A DNA stretch of 64,000 nt from Nostocales cyanobacterium HT-58-2 (GCA_002163975.1 CP019636.1:4653501-4717500), one strand, 5' to 3'; positions 25,749 through 34,348 are shown, counted from the stretch's first letter. A program made the numbers and translations. The notes: generated by a model not told the origin, from the letters alone.

Positions 25749-26711
25749 ACCTGAGTTCGGGTTAAGCAGTTTGAGATAAAAGCCAGTCCATCTGAAGACT
25801 GGGTTTTTTAGGTTGATGGCAATAAGCGATTAATCCGCACAGAACGTTAACGCAGAAATTAACGGGGCTTCGGTGTCTAGAATGTTCGATTTGAGAAATA
25901 TTCTTGAGTTGGTCGTTAATGGTCTCAATGATGGAGCGTTTACGAGATAAAAGCTTGTCATGGAGACGCATTAGCTTGTTTTTCATATTGCGGCGGGGTT
26001 TGGCAAAAAATTGAATTCCGAACTCGTGCAAAAGTTGAGAAGCCAGTTTTTGGGAGACATAACCGCGAGCGCCAAATATTTTGCCAAACATCTCATTCAG
26101 TAAATTGGGGACTGGTTGACGGTCATCAATATTACCAGGAGTAAGAACCACATTTAGGAGTTGACCAAGTTCATTTACAACCAGATGAAGTTTAAACCCA
26201 AAAAACCAATCCACAGAAGTCTTTCCACGAGCCGCTAAACCTTCAAACACCTTATGTCTAGAAATCCGACGATTATGACAAACCTTCAAACTAGTTGAAT
26301 CTATAAAACCGATACCCGTACATTGTCCAAAACAATGCTTGAGATAGACACATAGAGGTATCAAGGTTGATGGTATCCATTCAATAAATCTTTGATAACT
26401 CGGAAGACCTGGAAAAGCAGAACTCCATTGCTGTTTCACTTGATTCAGATAAAAATGCTTAAAATTCCGGTAGTGATTTTGATGAAAAGCAATGAGAATT
26501 GTAATTATTTCGCTTAAACATAGGCTTTTAGCGCGAATTCTTCTTATTCCTGCATGATTTAATAATTCTTTGTTCCATTGAGCTTCAAAAGCCTTACAGA
26601 AATCATCTACATGGCAGAATAAAGCATCTAAACTAAACATAGGGCAGGTTGCTGGATCAATGTGTTATTTTCAGCTTACTATCTGCCCCTTTCCTTATCC
26701 CGAACTCAGGT
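25749..26711 (-). mobile_element. IS982-family insertion sequence
   Basis: 963 bp. Terminal inverted repeats ACCTGAGTTCGGGTTAAG at 25749-25766 and the complement of ACCTGAGTTCGGGATAAG at 26694-26711 (17 of 18 match). Direct target duplication CATATTA at 25742-25748 and 26712-26718. The intact repeats and duplication show a recent insertion. It carries one transposase gene. Confidence 0.95.
25762..26640 (-). CDS. IS982-family transposase, probably inactive
   Basis: 292 aa, normal for IS982, and full length. The first catalytic Asp is in GFIDSTSLKVCHN near residue 114, and the Glu is probably in SIIETINDQLKNI near the end. The second motif, usually G-D-x-G-Y, here reads GARGYVS: the Asp codon appears as GCT, one base from GAT. 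The enzyme should therefore be catalytically dead unless the motif is misread. The left inverted repeat overlaps the gene's 3' end. Confidence 0.88.
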   Translation of the reverse strand: MFSLDALFCHVDDFCKAFEAQWNKELLNHAGIRRIRAKSLCLSEIITILIAFHQNHYRNFKHFYLNQVKQQWSSAFPGLPSYQRFIEWIPSTLIPLCVYLKHCFGQCTGIGFIDSTSLKVCHNRRISRHKVFEGLAARGKTSVDWFFGFKLHLVVNELGQLLNVVLTPGNIDDRQPVPNLLNEMFGKIFGARGYVSQKLASQLLHEFGIQFFAKPRRNMKNKLMRLHDKLLSRKRSIIETINDQLKNISQIEHSRHRSPVNFCVNVLCGLIAYCHQPKKPSLQMDWLLSQTA

Positions 26712-26875
26712 CATATTAATATTCTCAAATCCTGTTTTCTCCAAACGCTCTACCAAATCATCAAACGTGTAACACTTGTAGTATAGTTCAGGAAAAGTTG
26801 TGTGAAAGTTGCGGTCATTCTCCAGGAATTTGTATTGCCTCTTTTTTATTAATTTTTGTTAAACAATAGCATTCC

Positions 26876-26906
26876 GTAACTTTAGATACAGAAATAGTGT
26901 TATATT
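26876..26906 (+). promoter_or_regulatory. NtcA-repressed promoter of gifA
   Basis: GTAACTTTAGATAC at 26876-26889 is a perfect GTA-N8-TAC NtcA box. TATATT at 26901-26906 is a good -10 only 11 nt downstream, so the box covers the -35 region. That position fits repression by NtcA, as known for gif genes. The predicted start of transcription is near 26913. Confidence 0.8.
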
Positions 26907-26965
26907 GTAATTGAGCAAAAGTCAGCTAATCATAACATTACTTAAATTATTAGGAGCAGTTTGCC

Positions 26966-27166
26966 ATGTCTACTCAAGAAAAAGCCCGTGCTTTAATGAT
27001 GCGTCATTATCAAATCATCAAAAATCGTCAACAGTCGATGCTGGAACGTACTGGCGAGGAAATAGGTCTGCCCGGAGAAGTCTCGACATATTGGAATCCT
27101 ATTCAAGGGAAAATAGATCCTACCGCTCGCATGACCTATGACCGTAGCAACGCCGCTATGAGCTAG
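26966..27166 (+). CDS. gifA: Glutamine synthetase inactivating factor IF7
   Basis: A 66-aa, basic, mostly disordered protein that binds type I glutamine synthetase and inhibits it when nitrogen is plentiful. Sequence MSTQEKARALMMRHYQIIK onward matches IF7, and the arginines that I recall as essential for binding fall at R8, R21 and R28. TAGGAG lies 10 nt before ATG. It converges on glnA, the arrangement I recall from Anabaena PCC 7120, and has an NtcA box placed for repression. Confidence 0.9.
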   Translation: MSTQEKARALMMRHYQIIKNRQQSMLERTGEEIGLPGEVSTYWNPIQGKIDPTARMTYDRSNAAMS

Positions 27167-27224
27167 CTGTCAAAAATTTTTGAGCAATGTATAGACGAAA
27201 CGTATCGTATTTTTACACATAAAA

Positions 27225-27253
27225 AGAGCCACCCATGTTGCTAGGGTGGCTCT
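27225..27253 (-). terminator. Terminator downstream of glnA
   Basis: AGAGCCACCC and GGGTGGCTCT, 10-bp perfect arms around a 9-nt loop. On the minus strand the stem is followed by TTTTT, so it ends glnA transcripts, and it may also stop gifA from the other side. Between it and glnA lie an AATTCAAAATT/AATTTTGAATT repeat (27317-27351) and TTGGGCT/AGCCCA arms (27382-27420). Confidence 0.85.
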
Positions 27254-27434
27254 AATGATGTATGGTCTTTATTCGCTCAAATAGCGCGAACAGACAGTTC
27301 GACAGCACTCGCTACTTCAAAATTCAAAATTATTTTTGAATTCTGAGATAATTTTGAATTCCTCCACAGGAGATGACTGGCGTTGGGCTTAAAGGGAAAC
27401 CGAAGGTTATGCTCAGCCCAGGCTGTCCTTTTAA

Positions 27435-28850
27435 CTAGACATCGTAATAGAGTGAAAATTCATAGGGATGAGGACGCAACCGCATGGGGTTGACTTCATT
27501 ATCGAGCTTGTAAGATATCCAAGTTTGAATGAAGTCTTCGGTGAACACGCCTGGTTCTGTTAAGAAAGCATGGTCTTTCTCCAGTGCTTCCAACGCTAGT
27601 TCCAAAGAACCTGGAGTTGAAGGAACTTTCGCCAATTCTTCTGGAGAGAGTTCGTAGATATTCTTATCCAGAGGTTCACCTGGGTCGATTTTGTTCTTGA
27701 TGCCATCCAAACCAGCGCATAGCATAGCAGCAAATGCCAGATATGGGTTAGAAGTCGCATCAGGACAGCGGAACTCCAAACGCTTGGCTTTGGGGTTAGT
27801 ACCAGACAAAGGAATGCGGATAGAAGCAGAACGGTTACCTTGGGAGTAAGCCAAGTTTACTGGTGCTTCATAACCAGGTACCAAACGCTTGTAGGAGTTA
27901 GTGGTGGGGTTGGTGATTGCCAGTAGTGCTGGTGCATGCTTGAGGATACCACCAATATAGTGCAACGCCGTTTCGCTTAAGCCAGCATATTTATCTCCAG
28001 CAAACAACGGTTGACCATCTTTCCAAATGGATTGGTGGGTGTGCATTCCAGAACCGTTGTCGCCAAAAATCGGCTTAGGCATGAAGGTCACGGTTTTGCC
28101 GTACTTGTAGGCAACATTCTTGATGACATATTTGTACGTCATCAGCCAGTCAGCCGCTTCAATCAACTTACCAAAACGGAAGCCCAGTTCGCACTGACCA
28201 CCAGTAGCTACTTCATGATGCTGCTTTTCAATTGGTACTCCGCACTTTGCCATAGTCAGCAGCATTTCTGTGCGGATATCTTGAAATGTATCGGTGGGTG
28301 GAACTGGGAAGTAGCCCTCTTTGTAGCGTGGTTTGTAACCCAGGTTAGGACCTTCTTCTCTACCAGAATTCCAACGACCTTCAACAGAGTCCACGTAGTA
28401 GTAGCCTTGGTGCGCGGTTTGGTCAAAGCGGACATCATCAAAAATGAAGAACTCAGCTTCAGGACCAAAGAAAGCTGTATCACCAACGCCCGTGGAAACC
28501 AAGTAATCTATTGCTTTCTGGGCAATAACACGGGGACAACGGCTGTACCACTCATTTGTCCGTGGTTCTTTGATGCTACAAATGATACTCAGAGTTGGCT
28601 CTTGCATGAAAGGGTCGATCCAAGCAGTATCTGGATCGAGTACCATTGCCATATCTGATTCATTGATGGCTTTCCAACCCCGGATACTAGAACCGTCGAA
28701 AGGTACGCCGTCTGTGAAGGAACTCTCATCGATTTGGTTGTGGAAAACCGTGAGGTGCTGCCAGATACCTGGCATATCGATGAATTTCAGATCGATCATC
28801 TGAATGTTGTTGTCCTGAATCAGCTTCAAGACTTCTTGTGGGGTTGTCAT
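27435..28850 (-). CDS. glnA: Glutamine synthetase type I
   Basis: A 471-aa dodecameric enzyme that makes glutamine from glutamate, ammonia and ATP. Recognisable motifs: VPFDGSSIRGW near residue 48, the metal and ATP site (FFGPEAEFFIFDD), the glutamate/ammonia region (NGSGMHTHQS near 265-272) and NRSASIRIP near 340. ATG 28850. It is expressed from an NtcA promoter and ended by a strong hairpin. Its protein inhibitor is encoded convergently downstream. Confidence 0.98.
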   Translation of the reverse strand: MTTPQEVLKLIQDNNIQMIDLKFIDMPGIWQHLTVFHNQIDESSFTDGVPFDGSSIRGWKAINESDMAMVLDPDTAWIDPFMQEPTLSIICSIKEPRTNEWYSRCPRVIAQKAIDYLVSTGVGDTAFFGPEAEFFIFDDVRFDQTAHQGYYYVDSVEGRWNSGREEGPNLGYKPRYKEGYFPVPPTDTFQDIRTEMLLTMAKCGVPIEKQHHEVATGGQCELGFRFGKLIEAADWLMTYKYVIKNVAYKYGKTVTFMPKPIFGDNGSGMHTHQSIWKDGQPLFAGDKYAGLSETALHYIGGILKHAPALLAITNPTTNSYKRLVPGYEAPVNLAYSQGNRSASIRIPLSGTNPKAKRLEFRCPDATSNPYLAFAAMLCAGLDGIKNKIDPGEPLDKNIYELSPEELAKVPSTPGSLELALEALEKDHAFLTEPGVFTEDFIQTWISYKLDNEVNPMRLRPHPYEFSLYYDV

Positions 28851-28948
28851 GGTTACTCCTTATCTGCCGATTTTCTAATAGTAAAACCAGAGTGTTCAAA
28901 GCATGCAAACCCTGCTCCGAAATCCAAAATCCATGAGATACCTAGAAT

Positions 28949-28991
28949 ATCGTAAAGATTTAAAATTAAATTATTTTGTATTTTCTGTAAC
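28949..28991 (-). promoter_or_regulatory. NtcA-activated promoter of glnA
   Basis: On the minus strand GTTACAGAAAATAC (28991-28978) is an NtcA box of GTT-N8-TAC type. TACGAT (28954-28949) follows after 23 nt as the -10 element. This is the class II activator layout (box centred near -41). The whole block resembles the Anabaena glnA promoter as I remember it. The leader would be about 90 nt. Confidence 0.85.
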
Positions 28992-29215
28992 AGAATCTAG
29001 GTTTGAAAGATTATATTTAACTTTTCCTTAACCAAGTTTACAAAAGTAGACAGTTCATCTCCTAGGGGTCAACTTTGGCATAGAATCCTTAATTAGCGCT
29101 ATAGATTGTTTTTGTGCTGGGGCTTTTTTTACAAGAGGCACCAAAAAGTTGCATCTGTATAAAAACAGTCAAATTAATATCAAATCATAGAAACGATTGA
29201 TTGGGAGAAAAAGGA

Positions 29216-29725
29216 ATGCGGGATGCAGTAACAAGCTTAATTAAGAATTATGACGTTGCAGGTCGGTATTTCGATCGGAATGCCATTGACAGCCTCAAGT
29301 CTTACTTTGACAGCGGTACGGCACGTGTGCAAGCAGCAGCAGCTATCAACTCAAATGCAGCGACAATTGTCAAGCAGGCTGGTTCTAAATTATTTGAAGA
29401 ACAGCCAGAGTTGATTCGTCCGGGTGGAAATGCCTATACAACTCGTCGTTATGCAGCTTGTCTGCGAGATATGGACTATTACCTGCGCTATGCTACCTAT
29501 GCCCTTGTTGCTGGAAGTATGGATGTGCTAGATGAGCGGGTACTACAAGGGCTACGAGAAACCTACAATTCTTTAGGTGTGCCCATTGGTCCAACGGTTC
29601 GCGGTATCCAAATTATGAAGGAGATTGTGAAGGAGCAAGCGGCTGCAGCAGGTGTTACCAATACTAGCTTTGTGGATCAGCCTTTTGACTACATAACTGC
29701 AGAGTTAAGCGAAAGAGACATCTAA
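29216..29725 (+). CDS. apcF: Allophycocyanin beta-18 subunit
   Basis: A 169-aa phycobiliprotein of the phycobilisome core that replaces one beta-allophycocyanin near the terminal emitter. The globin-like sequence begins MRDAVTSLIKNYDVAGRYF, and the bilin-binding Cys is in RRYAACLRDMDYYLRY near residue 82. ATG 29216 is preceded by GGAGAAAAAGGA. An upstream in-frame TTG is not used. Divergent from glnA, followed by a strong terminator. Confidence 0.96.
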   Translation: MRDAVTSLIKNYDVAGRYFDRNAIDSLKSYFDSGTARVQAAAAINSNAATIVKQAGSKLFEEQPELIRPGGNAYTTRRYAACLRDMDYYLRYATYALVAGSMDVLDERVLQGLRETYNSLGVPIGPTVRGIQIMKEIVKEQAAAAGVTNTSFVDQPFDYITAELSERDI

Positions 29726-29749
29726 GTTGCTCTGTTGGTTTTAGAATAA

Positions 29750-29781
29750 GGCGAGCCTCTTGAAAGGGGCTTGCTTTTTTT
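29750..29781 (+). terminator. Terminator of apcF
   Basis: GCGAGCC (29751-29757) pairs with GGCTTGC (29768-29774, one G-U pair), with a run of seven T immediately after. Confidence 0.9.
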
Positions 29782-29819
29782 GTTAACCACATCAAATGCG
29801 AGTTGATACTAATACAATT

Positions 29820-30120
29820 TCACGAAATTCTTGATACAAATCACTTTTCTTGCTCCCCCTGCTTCCCCTGCTCCCGAAGCTTGCCATCTGTATCAATCTT
29901 AAGGTGAAACGGTATAAGTTGTGGTTCAATTACCTCATCTCCCGCCCAATACGGTTCAGTAGTGTCGTTATCTGTTGGGGCAAGTAGGGGAGGCAAGGGG
30001 TCTGCAAAACAGAAGAGCACCCGAGCAAGGGAGAAAAGAGATTAATTCTTCTCCCCCTCTCCCTGCTCCCAAGCATTCGCGTAGCGTGCCTGCAGGGCTC
30101 AGCAGGCTCCCTTTTAAGGA
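29820..30120. repeat. Interspersed repeats between apcF and the DUF29 gene
   Basis: Two elements. At 29820-29925 a unit begins near TTGATACAAATCAC, holds CCCCCTGCTTCCCCTGCT and ends AAGGTGAAACGGTATAAG. A diverged copy lies at 58640-58735. At 29990-30113 a GC-rich unit matches the inverse of 11045-11090. No gene is seen here. Confidence 0.6.
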
Positions 30121-30171
30121 CACCGAAAATCCGCCACAATAGAAGTTGCTCATAGTATTGAGACAGTAGTT

Positions 30172-30600
30172 ATGGAAGAATTACTAGAGCTAAAAGATTT
30201 GCTACTCAAAGGGGATGTTCAAGGGGCGTTGGTCATCGTTGAAGAATTAGAAGAAATGAGTAAACAAGACATCATTGATAGTATTCGTAGCTACGCTGTG
30301 ATTCTGCTGTTACATCTCATTAAACAACAAGCTGAAAACCGTACAACTCGCTCTTGGAACGTCTCTATTCGCAGTTCAATTCGAGAAATTCAAAGAAAAA
30401 ATAAGCATCGCAAAGCAGGGGGTTATTACTTATCTCCAGCAGAATTATTTGAAACTTTAGAAGAAGCGTACTTAAATGCTATCGATGAGGCTTCCCTAGA
30501 AGTAGAAGAAGGACGCTATGAACCAGAAGAATTAGAACAACTGGTTAACCGAGAAGAAATCATAAATCGCGCAATGGCTTTGATATTACCAAAAGAGTAA
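30172..30600 (+). CDS. DUF29-family protein
   Basis: A 142-aa, highly charged, helical protein of the DUF29 type, very common in cyanobacteria. It contains LLHLIKQQ and the RSWNVSIRSSIREIQ stretch (residues 57-71) typical of that family, with an acidic C-terminal part. No enzyme motif is visible. It ends 6 nt before tlyA, so the two are probably co-transcribed. Function unknown. Confidence 0.75.
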   Translation: MEELLELKDLLLKGDVQGALVIVEELEEMSKQDIIDSIRSYAVILLLHLIKQQAENRTTRSWNVSIRSSIREIQRKNKHRKAGGYYLSPAELFETLEEAYLNAIDEASLEVEEGRYEPEELEQLVNREEIINRAMALILPKE

Positions 30601-30606
30601 AGATAA

Positions 30607-31416
30607 TTGGCTAAACAACGACTAGATATTTTATTAGTAGAGCTAAATTTATGTTCTTCTCGCCAGCAAGCACAGCGGTTCATTCAGGCGGGAGAAGTTC
30701 TTGTTAATGAGCAGATTATTGATAAGCCTGGTACAGAAGTTGATGTTGCAGCTCAAATTCAATTAAAAGAGCGATCGCGCTTTGTTTCTAGAGGAGGAGA
30801 AAAGTTAGCAAAGGCAATGGAAGTATTTACAATTCCTGTGGAAGAGCGCATTTGCTTGGATGGCGGTATTTCTACGGGTGGCTTTACTGATTGTTTGTTG
30901 CAAGCTGGAGCAAAATTGGTTTACGGCGTTGATGTTGGTTATGGACAAGTTGACTGGCGCTTGCGCAATGATTCTCGGGTGATTTTAAAGGAACGCACAA
31001 ACTTGCGGTATCTAACGCCAGATGAGTTGTATGGTGATGCGCAAAGAGCTGATTTAGCGGTAGTAGATGTCTCGTTTATATCTTTAGCCAAGATTTTGCC
31101 TGCTCTTTGGCAGCTGCTGCAATCTCCTCGGGAAGCTGTGTTATTAGTGAAACCCCAGTTTGAAGTGGGGAAAAACCGTGTGGGTAAAAAAGGTGTTGTG
31201 CGTGACTCCAAAGACCAAGCTGATGCTATTTTTCAAGTGTTGAAAACGGCTCAAGAATTAGGATGGAAGTACAAAGGTTTAATTTGGTCGCCTATTACTG
31301 GTCCTGCTGGGAATATTGAATACCTCTTATGGCTGGGAATGGAAAGTGAAACTCCACTACCTGATTTGGAGACGCTTAATCAATTGACAAAATTAGCTGC
31401 ATCTGAGTTGCGATAG
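30607..31416 (+). CDS. tlyA: TlyA-type rRNA 2'-O-methyltransferase
   Basis: 269 aa from TTG 30607, which directly follows a stop and begins the expected MAKQRLDILLVE. An S4 RNA-binding domain covers residues 3-62 (CSSRQQAQRFIQAGEVLVN). An FtsJ-like methyltransferase domain follows, with SAM site DGGISTGGFTD near residue 85 and the catalytic KPQFEVG near 182. Family members methylate ribosomal RNA ribose (C1409/C1920 in mycobacteria). Complete. Confidence 0.9.
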   Translation: MAKQRLDILLVELNLCSSRQQAQRFIQAGEVLVNEQIIDKPGTEVDVAAQIQLKERSRFVSRGGEKLAKAMEVFTIPVEERICLDGGISTGGFTDCLLQAGAKLVYGVDVGYGQVDWRLRNDSRVILKERTNLRYLTPDELYGDAQRADLAVVDVSFISLAKILPALWQLLQSPREAVLLVKPQFEVGKNRVGKKGVVRDSKDQADAIFQVLKTAQELGWKYKGLIWSPITGPAGNIEYLLWLGMESETPLPDLETLNQLTKLAASELR

Positions 31417-31522
31417 ATTATTTTTTGTGAAATTTTCTTTTATTTGCTGCATTAAAGTTTTGCTTTGTTTTTGTAAGTTGGAAAATAAAAGCACAGCTTA
31501 ATAGTTGATGAGAGAAAATTGT

Positions 31523-31783
31523 ATGAATACTGAAGACAAAGCGCGGGAATTAATGACTCAGCAGCGCCAGCAAGACGAACACTTGCACGAGTCAATGCTA
31601 AATCGTGCTGAGACAGCATATCCTACACAAACAGAAGCTATGACTGAAGAAGAAGCACGGGAGTTAATGACACAACAACGTCATCATGAAAAACACATAC
31701 ATGAGTCAATGCTGAACCGTGCGGAGGCTGAGGTAGGATTGCCCAGAGATAACACTGACTCTTCTCAAGAGTGTAGTATTTAG
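31523..31783 (+). CDS. Tandem IF7-like small protein (glutamine synthetase inactivating factor-like)
   Basis: 86 aa from ATG 31523 (GAGAG 8 nt upstream, aligned to the gifA start). It has two copies of the IF7 motif: KARELMTQQRQQDEHLHESM-LNR and EARELMTQQRHHEKHIHESM-LNR, each with the first and third IF7 arginines (R8, R28 in copy 1). The middle arginine is replaced. The second copy continues AEVGLP as in gifA (EIGLP). It may inhibit glutamine synthetase or have diverged. No NtcA box was seen in its leader. Confidence 0.7.
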   Translation: MNTEDKARELMTQQRQQDEHLHESMLNRAETAYPTQTEAMTEEEARELMTQQRHHEKHIHESMLNRAEAEVGLPRDNTDSSQECSI

Positions 31784-31786
31784 CAT

Positions 31787-33160
31787 TTATTCACGTAATG
31801 ATGTACCGTTGAAAGAAAATTGCTCCAACTCTTGCCGCAAACGATACAAAATTGTATTTGGTTCCACCTCAGAGAGTATTTCTTTGATCACCGTACTTGC
31901 TCCCAATTGACCCCAGGAACATCCTTTCTCCAGATAAACCTGTGCTGCTTTTCCCACAGCGTATGCGCCATAACCTGCGATTCCACCTTGCGTGATTGCA
32001 GTTCCCGCATAAGCAGTGACATTGATTGGGTTTTCTCCAGAAGCAATTGCAGCGGTACTCTTACCTAAACCCAATAGTAAACTGCTGCCTAGTTCTCCCA
32101 GCAGTAAGCCACCAGAACTCAATAAAATCGTTTTTAAAATTTTCCCTGCTTCATAGCCAGTCACTGGCAAGCCATACAGGCGTGCTAGAGAGCGAATTAA
32201 GGCTAAATCGGCAACTGTTCCGCCTAGAATATCTAAGAAGGCAATAGGATTTAACCCTACTGCCAAAGCTTTGTATTTGGTGTATTGCCAAATTAAGTCT
32301 TCTGCTTGTTGTTGGCGCAAGTCAAGGGTTTTTTGGGCGATCGCCTCTTGTGCATCGCGTGCTTGGACAAGTGCGTTTAAAGCTAACAGCGATCGCCCCT
32401 CACGATTAAGTATTTTAAGAATTGTTTCTTTAAGTTCGTCTATTTGTGGCGGCGGTGTCTCCCATTCATGCGTGACACGACTATCAGACCATTCAACACG
32501 CACTTCCACTGGTGTAGGTTCCGCCGCAACCATAACAATTTCATCAGGTTTTAGAGGTTTTCCTTGAGGATTTGCTGCTCCCAACTGTTGCAAATTGTTA
32601 TAAATTGCTGTTTTGTCTATGTCGGGGTAAAGGTCTATCTTATTAAAAACCAAAATTAAAGGTTTTTGTGCTTGTCGCAATTCGTACAATGCTTGATACT
32701 CAATGCGAGTAATATCACCAGACACCACAAATAAAATTAAATCTGCCTGACGTACGACTTCTCGCGCCATTTGTGCCCGACACTCACCCTCAATTTCATC
32801 CAATCCTGGCGTATCAATTAACTCTACCTGCACCTTACCGCCAGGATTCCAACGAACAGAACGAGGGTACTGAGTCACACCGTTCAAGGGACCGGTTTGC
32901 AGAACTTTTTGTCCTAGCAAAGCATTCAACACCGCTGACTTTCCACGACTCACCAAACCGAAAGCAGCAATGCGAATCACATTATAGTCGAGTTTGTTGA
33001 GTGTCGAGGTCAAAACCTCCAATTCTGGCTTAACCAAACCTGCTAATTGTGAGTTTGTTGATGACTGTCCTGGTTTGCGAAGATTACCATACCAAGACAG
33101 CGCTTGTCTGAGACTAGCACGAGCACGGTTTAAGTGAGTTTCTTGCAGGTTTTTTGACAC
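31787..33160 (-). CDS. Membrane-associated Era-like GTPase (DUF697-type C-terminus)
   Basis: 457 aa from GTG 33160. G domain near residues 60-260: P-loop GLVSRGKSA, switch II DTPGLDE, NKID for guanine specificity. The C-terminal 170 residues contain Ala/Gly/Leu-rich hydrophobic helices (LNPIAFLDILGGTVADLALIRSLARLYGLP) as in DUF697/YcjF-type proteins, so it is probably a membrane-bound dynamin-like or Era-like GTPase. It converges 3 nt from the small IF7-like gene. Role in the cell unknown. Confidence 0.85.
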   Translation of the reverse strand: MSKNLQETHLNRARASLRQALSWYGNLRKPGQSSTNSQLAGLVKPELEVLTSTLNKLDYNVIRIAAFGLVSRGKSAVLNALLGQKVLQTGPLNGVTQYPRSVRWNPGGKVQVELIDTPGLDEIEGECRAQMAREVVRQADLILFVVSGDITRIEYQALYELRQAQKPLILVFNKIDLYPDIDKTAIYNNLQQLGAANPQGKPLKPDEIVMVAAEPTPVEVRVEWSDSRVTHEWETPPPQIDELKETILKILNREGRSLLALNALVQARDAQEAIAQKTLDLRQQQAEDLIWQYTKYKALAVGLNPIAFLDILGGTVADLALIRSLARLYGLPVTGYEAGKILKTILLSSGGLLLGELGSSLLLGLGKSTAAIASGENPINVTAYAGTAITQGGIAGYGAYAVGKAAQVYLEKGCSWGQLGASTVIKEILSEVEPNTILYRLRQELEQFSFNGTSLRE

Positions 33161-33268
33161 TGGATTCGTTGACTCAAGGCTATATCAATTGTGGCATCCT
33201 CCCACACGAAATCAAAGACTAAGTGCGGGTTTCCCCACCTTGCAGAAGGACTTCCTGGTAGCCAATAT

Positions 33269-34348
33269 CTACTCGTCAATCTGCCAAAAATCTTTTGTCA
33301 CATTTTCATCCAAAATCTTCTTTGGTCGCACAATCACAATAATCTTGCCAAGTAGAGGGATTTCTGGTGGGGTTTCAAACCACTGAAAATCTAATTCACC
33401 AGAATTATCAACCACAAAGTAGCTGATATCATCCCATTCTCGTTGAGCACGATCTATAACCACTAATACAGGTTGTGAAGGATTTTGTGTTTGGTTGGGA
33501 AAGCGATCGCTCTTGGATAAGATTACCACTGGATCTTCTGCACTCAACAAAATCTGCCAACCTGGTAACGGAACCCAAGCTTGCTCTCCAGCAAACTTGA
33601 CCATACGAAATGGTTCTATCTCTTCTATTAGCGGTACTACTTTCAGGTCTTGGGGTGTCAATGGTAACTCACCCACAACTGGTATGATACGCGGTAATTC
33701 TTCTTCTGAGTCCAGGCGATAAAAGGGAAACAAGGGCGCAGGACGTTTGGGAACAACTGTAAAATCAGTCAATAATTGTTCGATTTGTTTCCTTGCTGTT
33801 TGTGAGTGCGCAAAACGCAAACCTTTCGCTATGAGGCGAGAGCGTTCTTGTAAGTCTGAGTTTTGGCGGGCGAGTTTCCAGCATTGATACGCTACTGCAT
33901 CTCCTGGATGATTTTCAAATCCCTCGGGTAAGGTCCGGAAGCGAGAGAAATCTTTGATTGCTTTGGCGACTTCCCGCGCCTCATCAAGGTCAAGTTTCTG
34001 TTGATACGTCAGTTCCGCAGCAGCAGCGCGCTCTTCTTGGCTAAGTAGGCGTAGTTCGTACAAAACATCACTTCCACGTGTGGTGTAGTGCGATCGCACT
34101 GCTTCTGATGCACCAGCCTTTTCTATAGAATTGTAAACTTGAGCCCCAACAATGACTTGATTTTGCTGTATTGGCTCAAACCCAGTTGCTTCAAAAATGG
34201 TTTGGGGATCATAACCGAGTTTTTGGAGTTGAGCTATGGCAACTCCCCATTCCACCCAGGTGCCTTGCTTTTGTCTGAGCTTTCTCAGTAGCTCTGGTGC
34301 CACATCGTTATTATCAGGATTTTGAGCATTGGGTGGTAGGTCAGTCAT
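33269..34348 (-). CDS. raf1: Rubisco accumulation factor 1
   Basis: A 359-aa chaperone that helps assemble RbcL dimers into the Rubisco octamer. It has an N-terminal helical domain (residues 15-210, LRKLRQKQGTWVEWGVAIAQLQ), a linker with Pro/Leu and a C-terminal beta-domain (about 225-350), as in known Raf1. Length is normal. The gene is probably its own transcript; it lies upstream of the GTPase on the same strand. Confidence 0.93.
   Translation of the reverse strand: MTDLPPNAQNPDNNDVAPELLRKLRQKQGTWVEWGVAIAQLQKLGYDPQTIFEATGFEPIQQNQVIVGAQVYNSIEKAGASEAVRSHYTTRGSDVLYELRLLSQEERAAAAELTYQQKLDLDEAREVAKAIKDFSRFRTLPEGFENHPGDAVAYQCWKLARQNSDLQERSRLIAKGLRFAHSQTARKQIEQLLTDFTVVPKRPAPLFPFYRLDSEEELPRIIPVVGELPLTPQDLKVVPLIEEIEPFRMVKFAGEQAWVPLPGWQILLSAEDPVVILSKSDRFPNQTQNPSQPVLVVIDRAQREWDDISYFVVDNSGELDFQWFETPPEIPLLGKIIVIVRPKKILDENVTKDFWQIDE

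Larger units (their letters stand above)
25694..26858 (-). pseudogene. C-terminal remnant of a probable SAM-dependent methyltransferase, split by IS982
   Basis: On the minus strand 26858-26712 reads KFLENDRNFHTTFPELYY...ERLEKTGFENI in one frame. When the IS and one copy of its 7-bp target duplication are removed it continues through FMTKYLIACKPA to a TAA at 25694-25696. The ending resembles the last strand of class I methyltransferases (a ...FLIACKP type end). Nothing of the 5' part remains: the frame is closed by TAA at 26859, next to the gifA promoter. The gene was therefore truncated before or besides the insertion. Family assignment is tentative. Confidence 0.6.

Noticed and set aside
27376..27425. 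Possible riboswitch-like structure after glnA
   Set aside because: Only one 6-7 bp pairing (TTGGGCT/AGCCCA) is seen and no known riboswitch motif.
31414..31522. Glutamine riboswitch before the IF7-like gene
   Set aside because: Known in leaders of some gifB genes, but the conserved motif was not found here.
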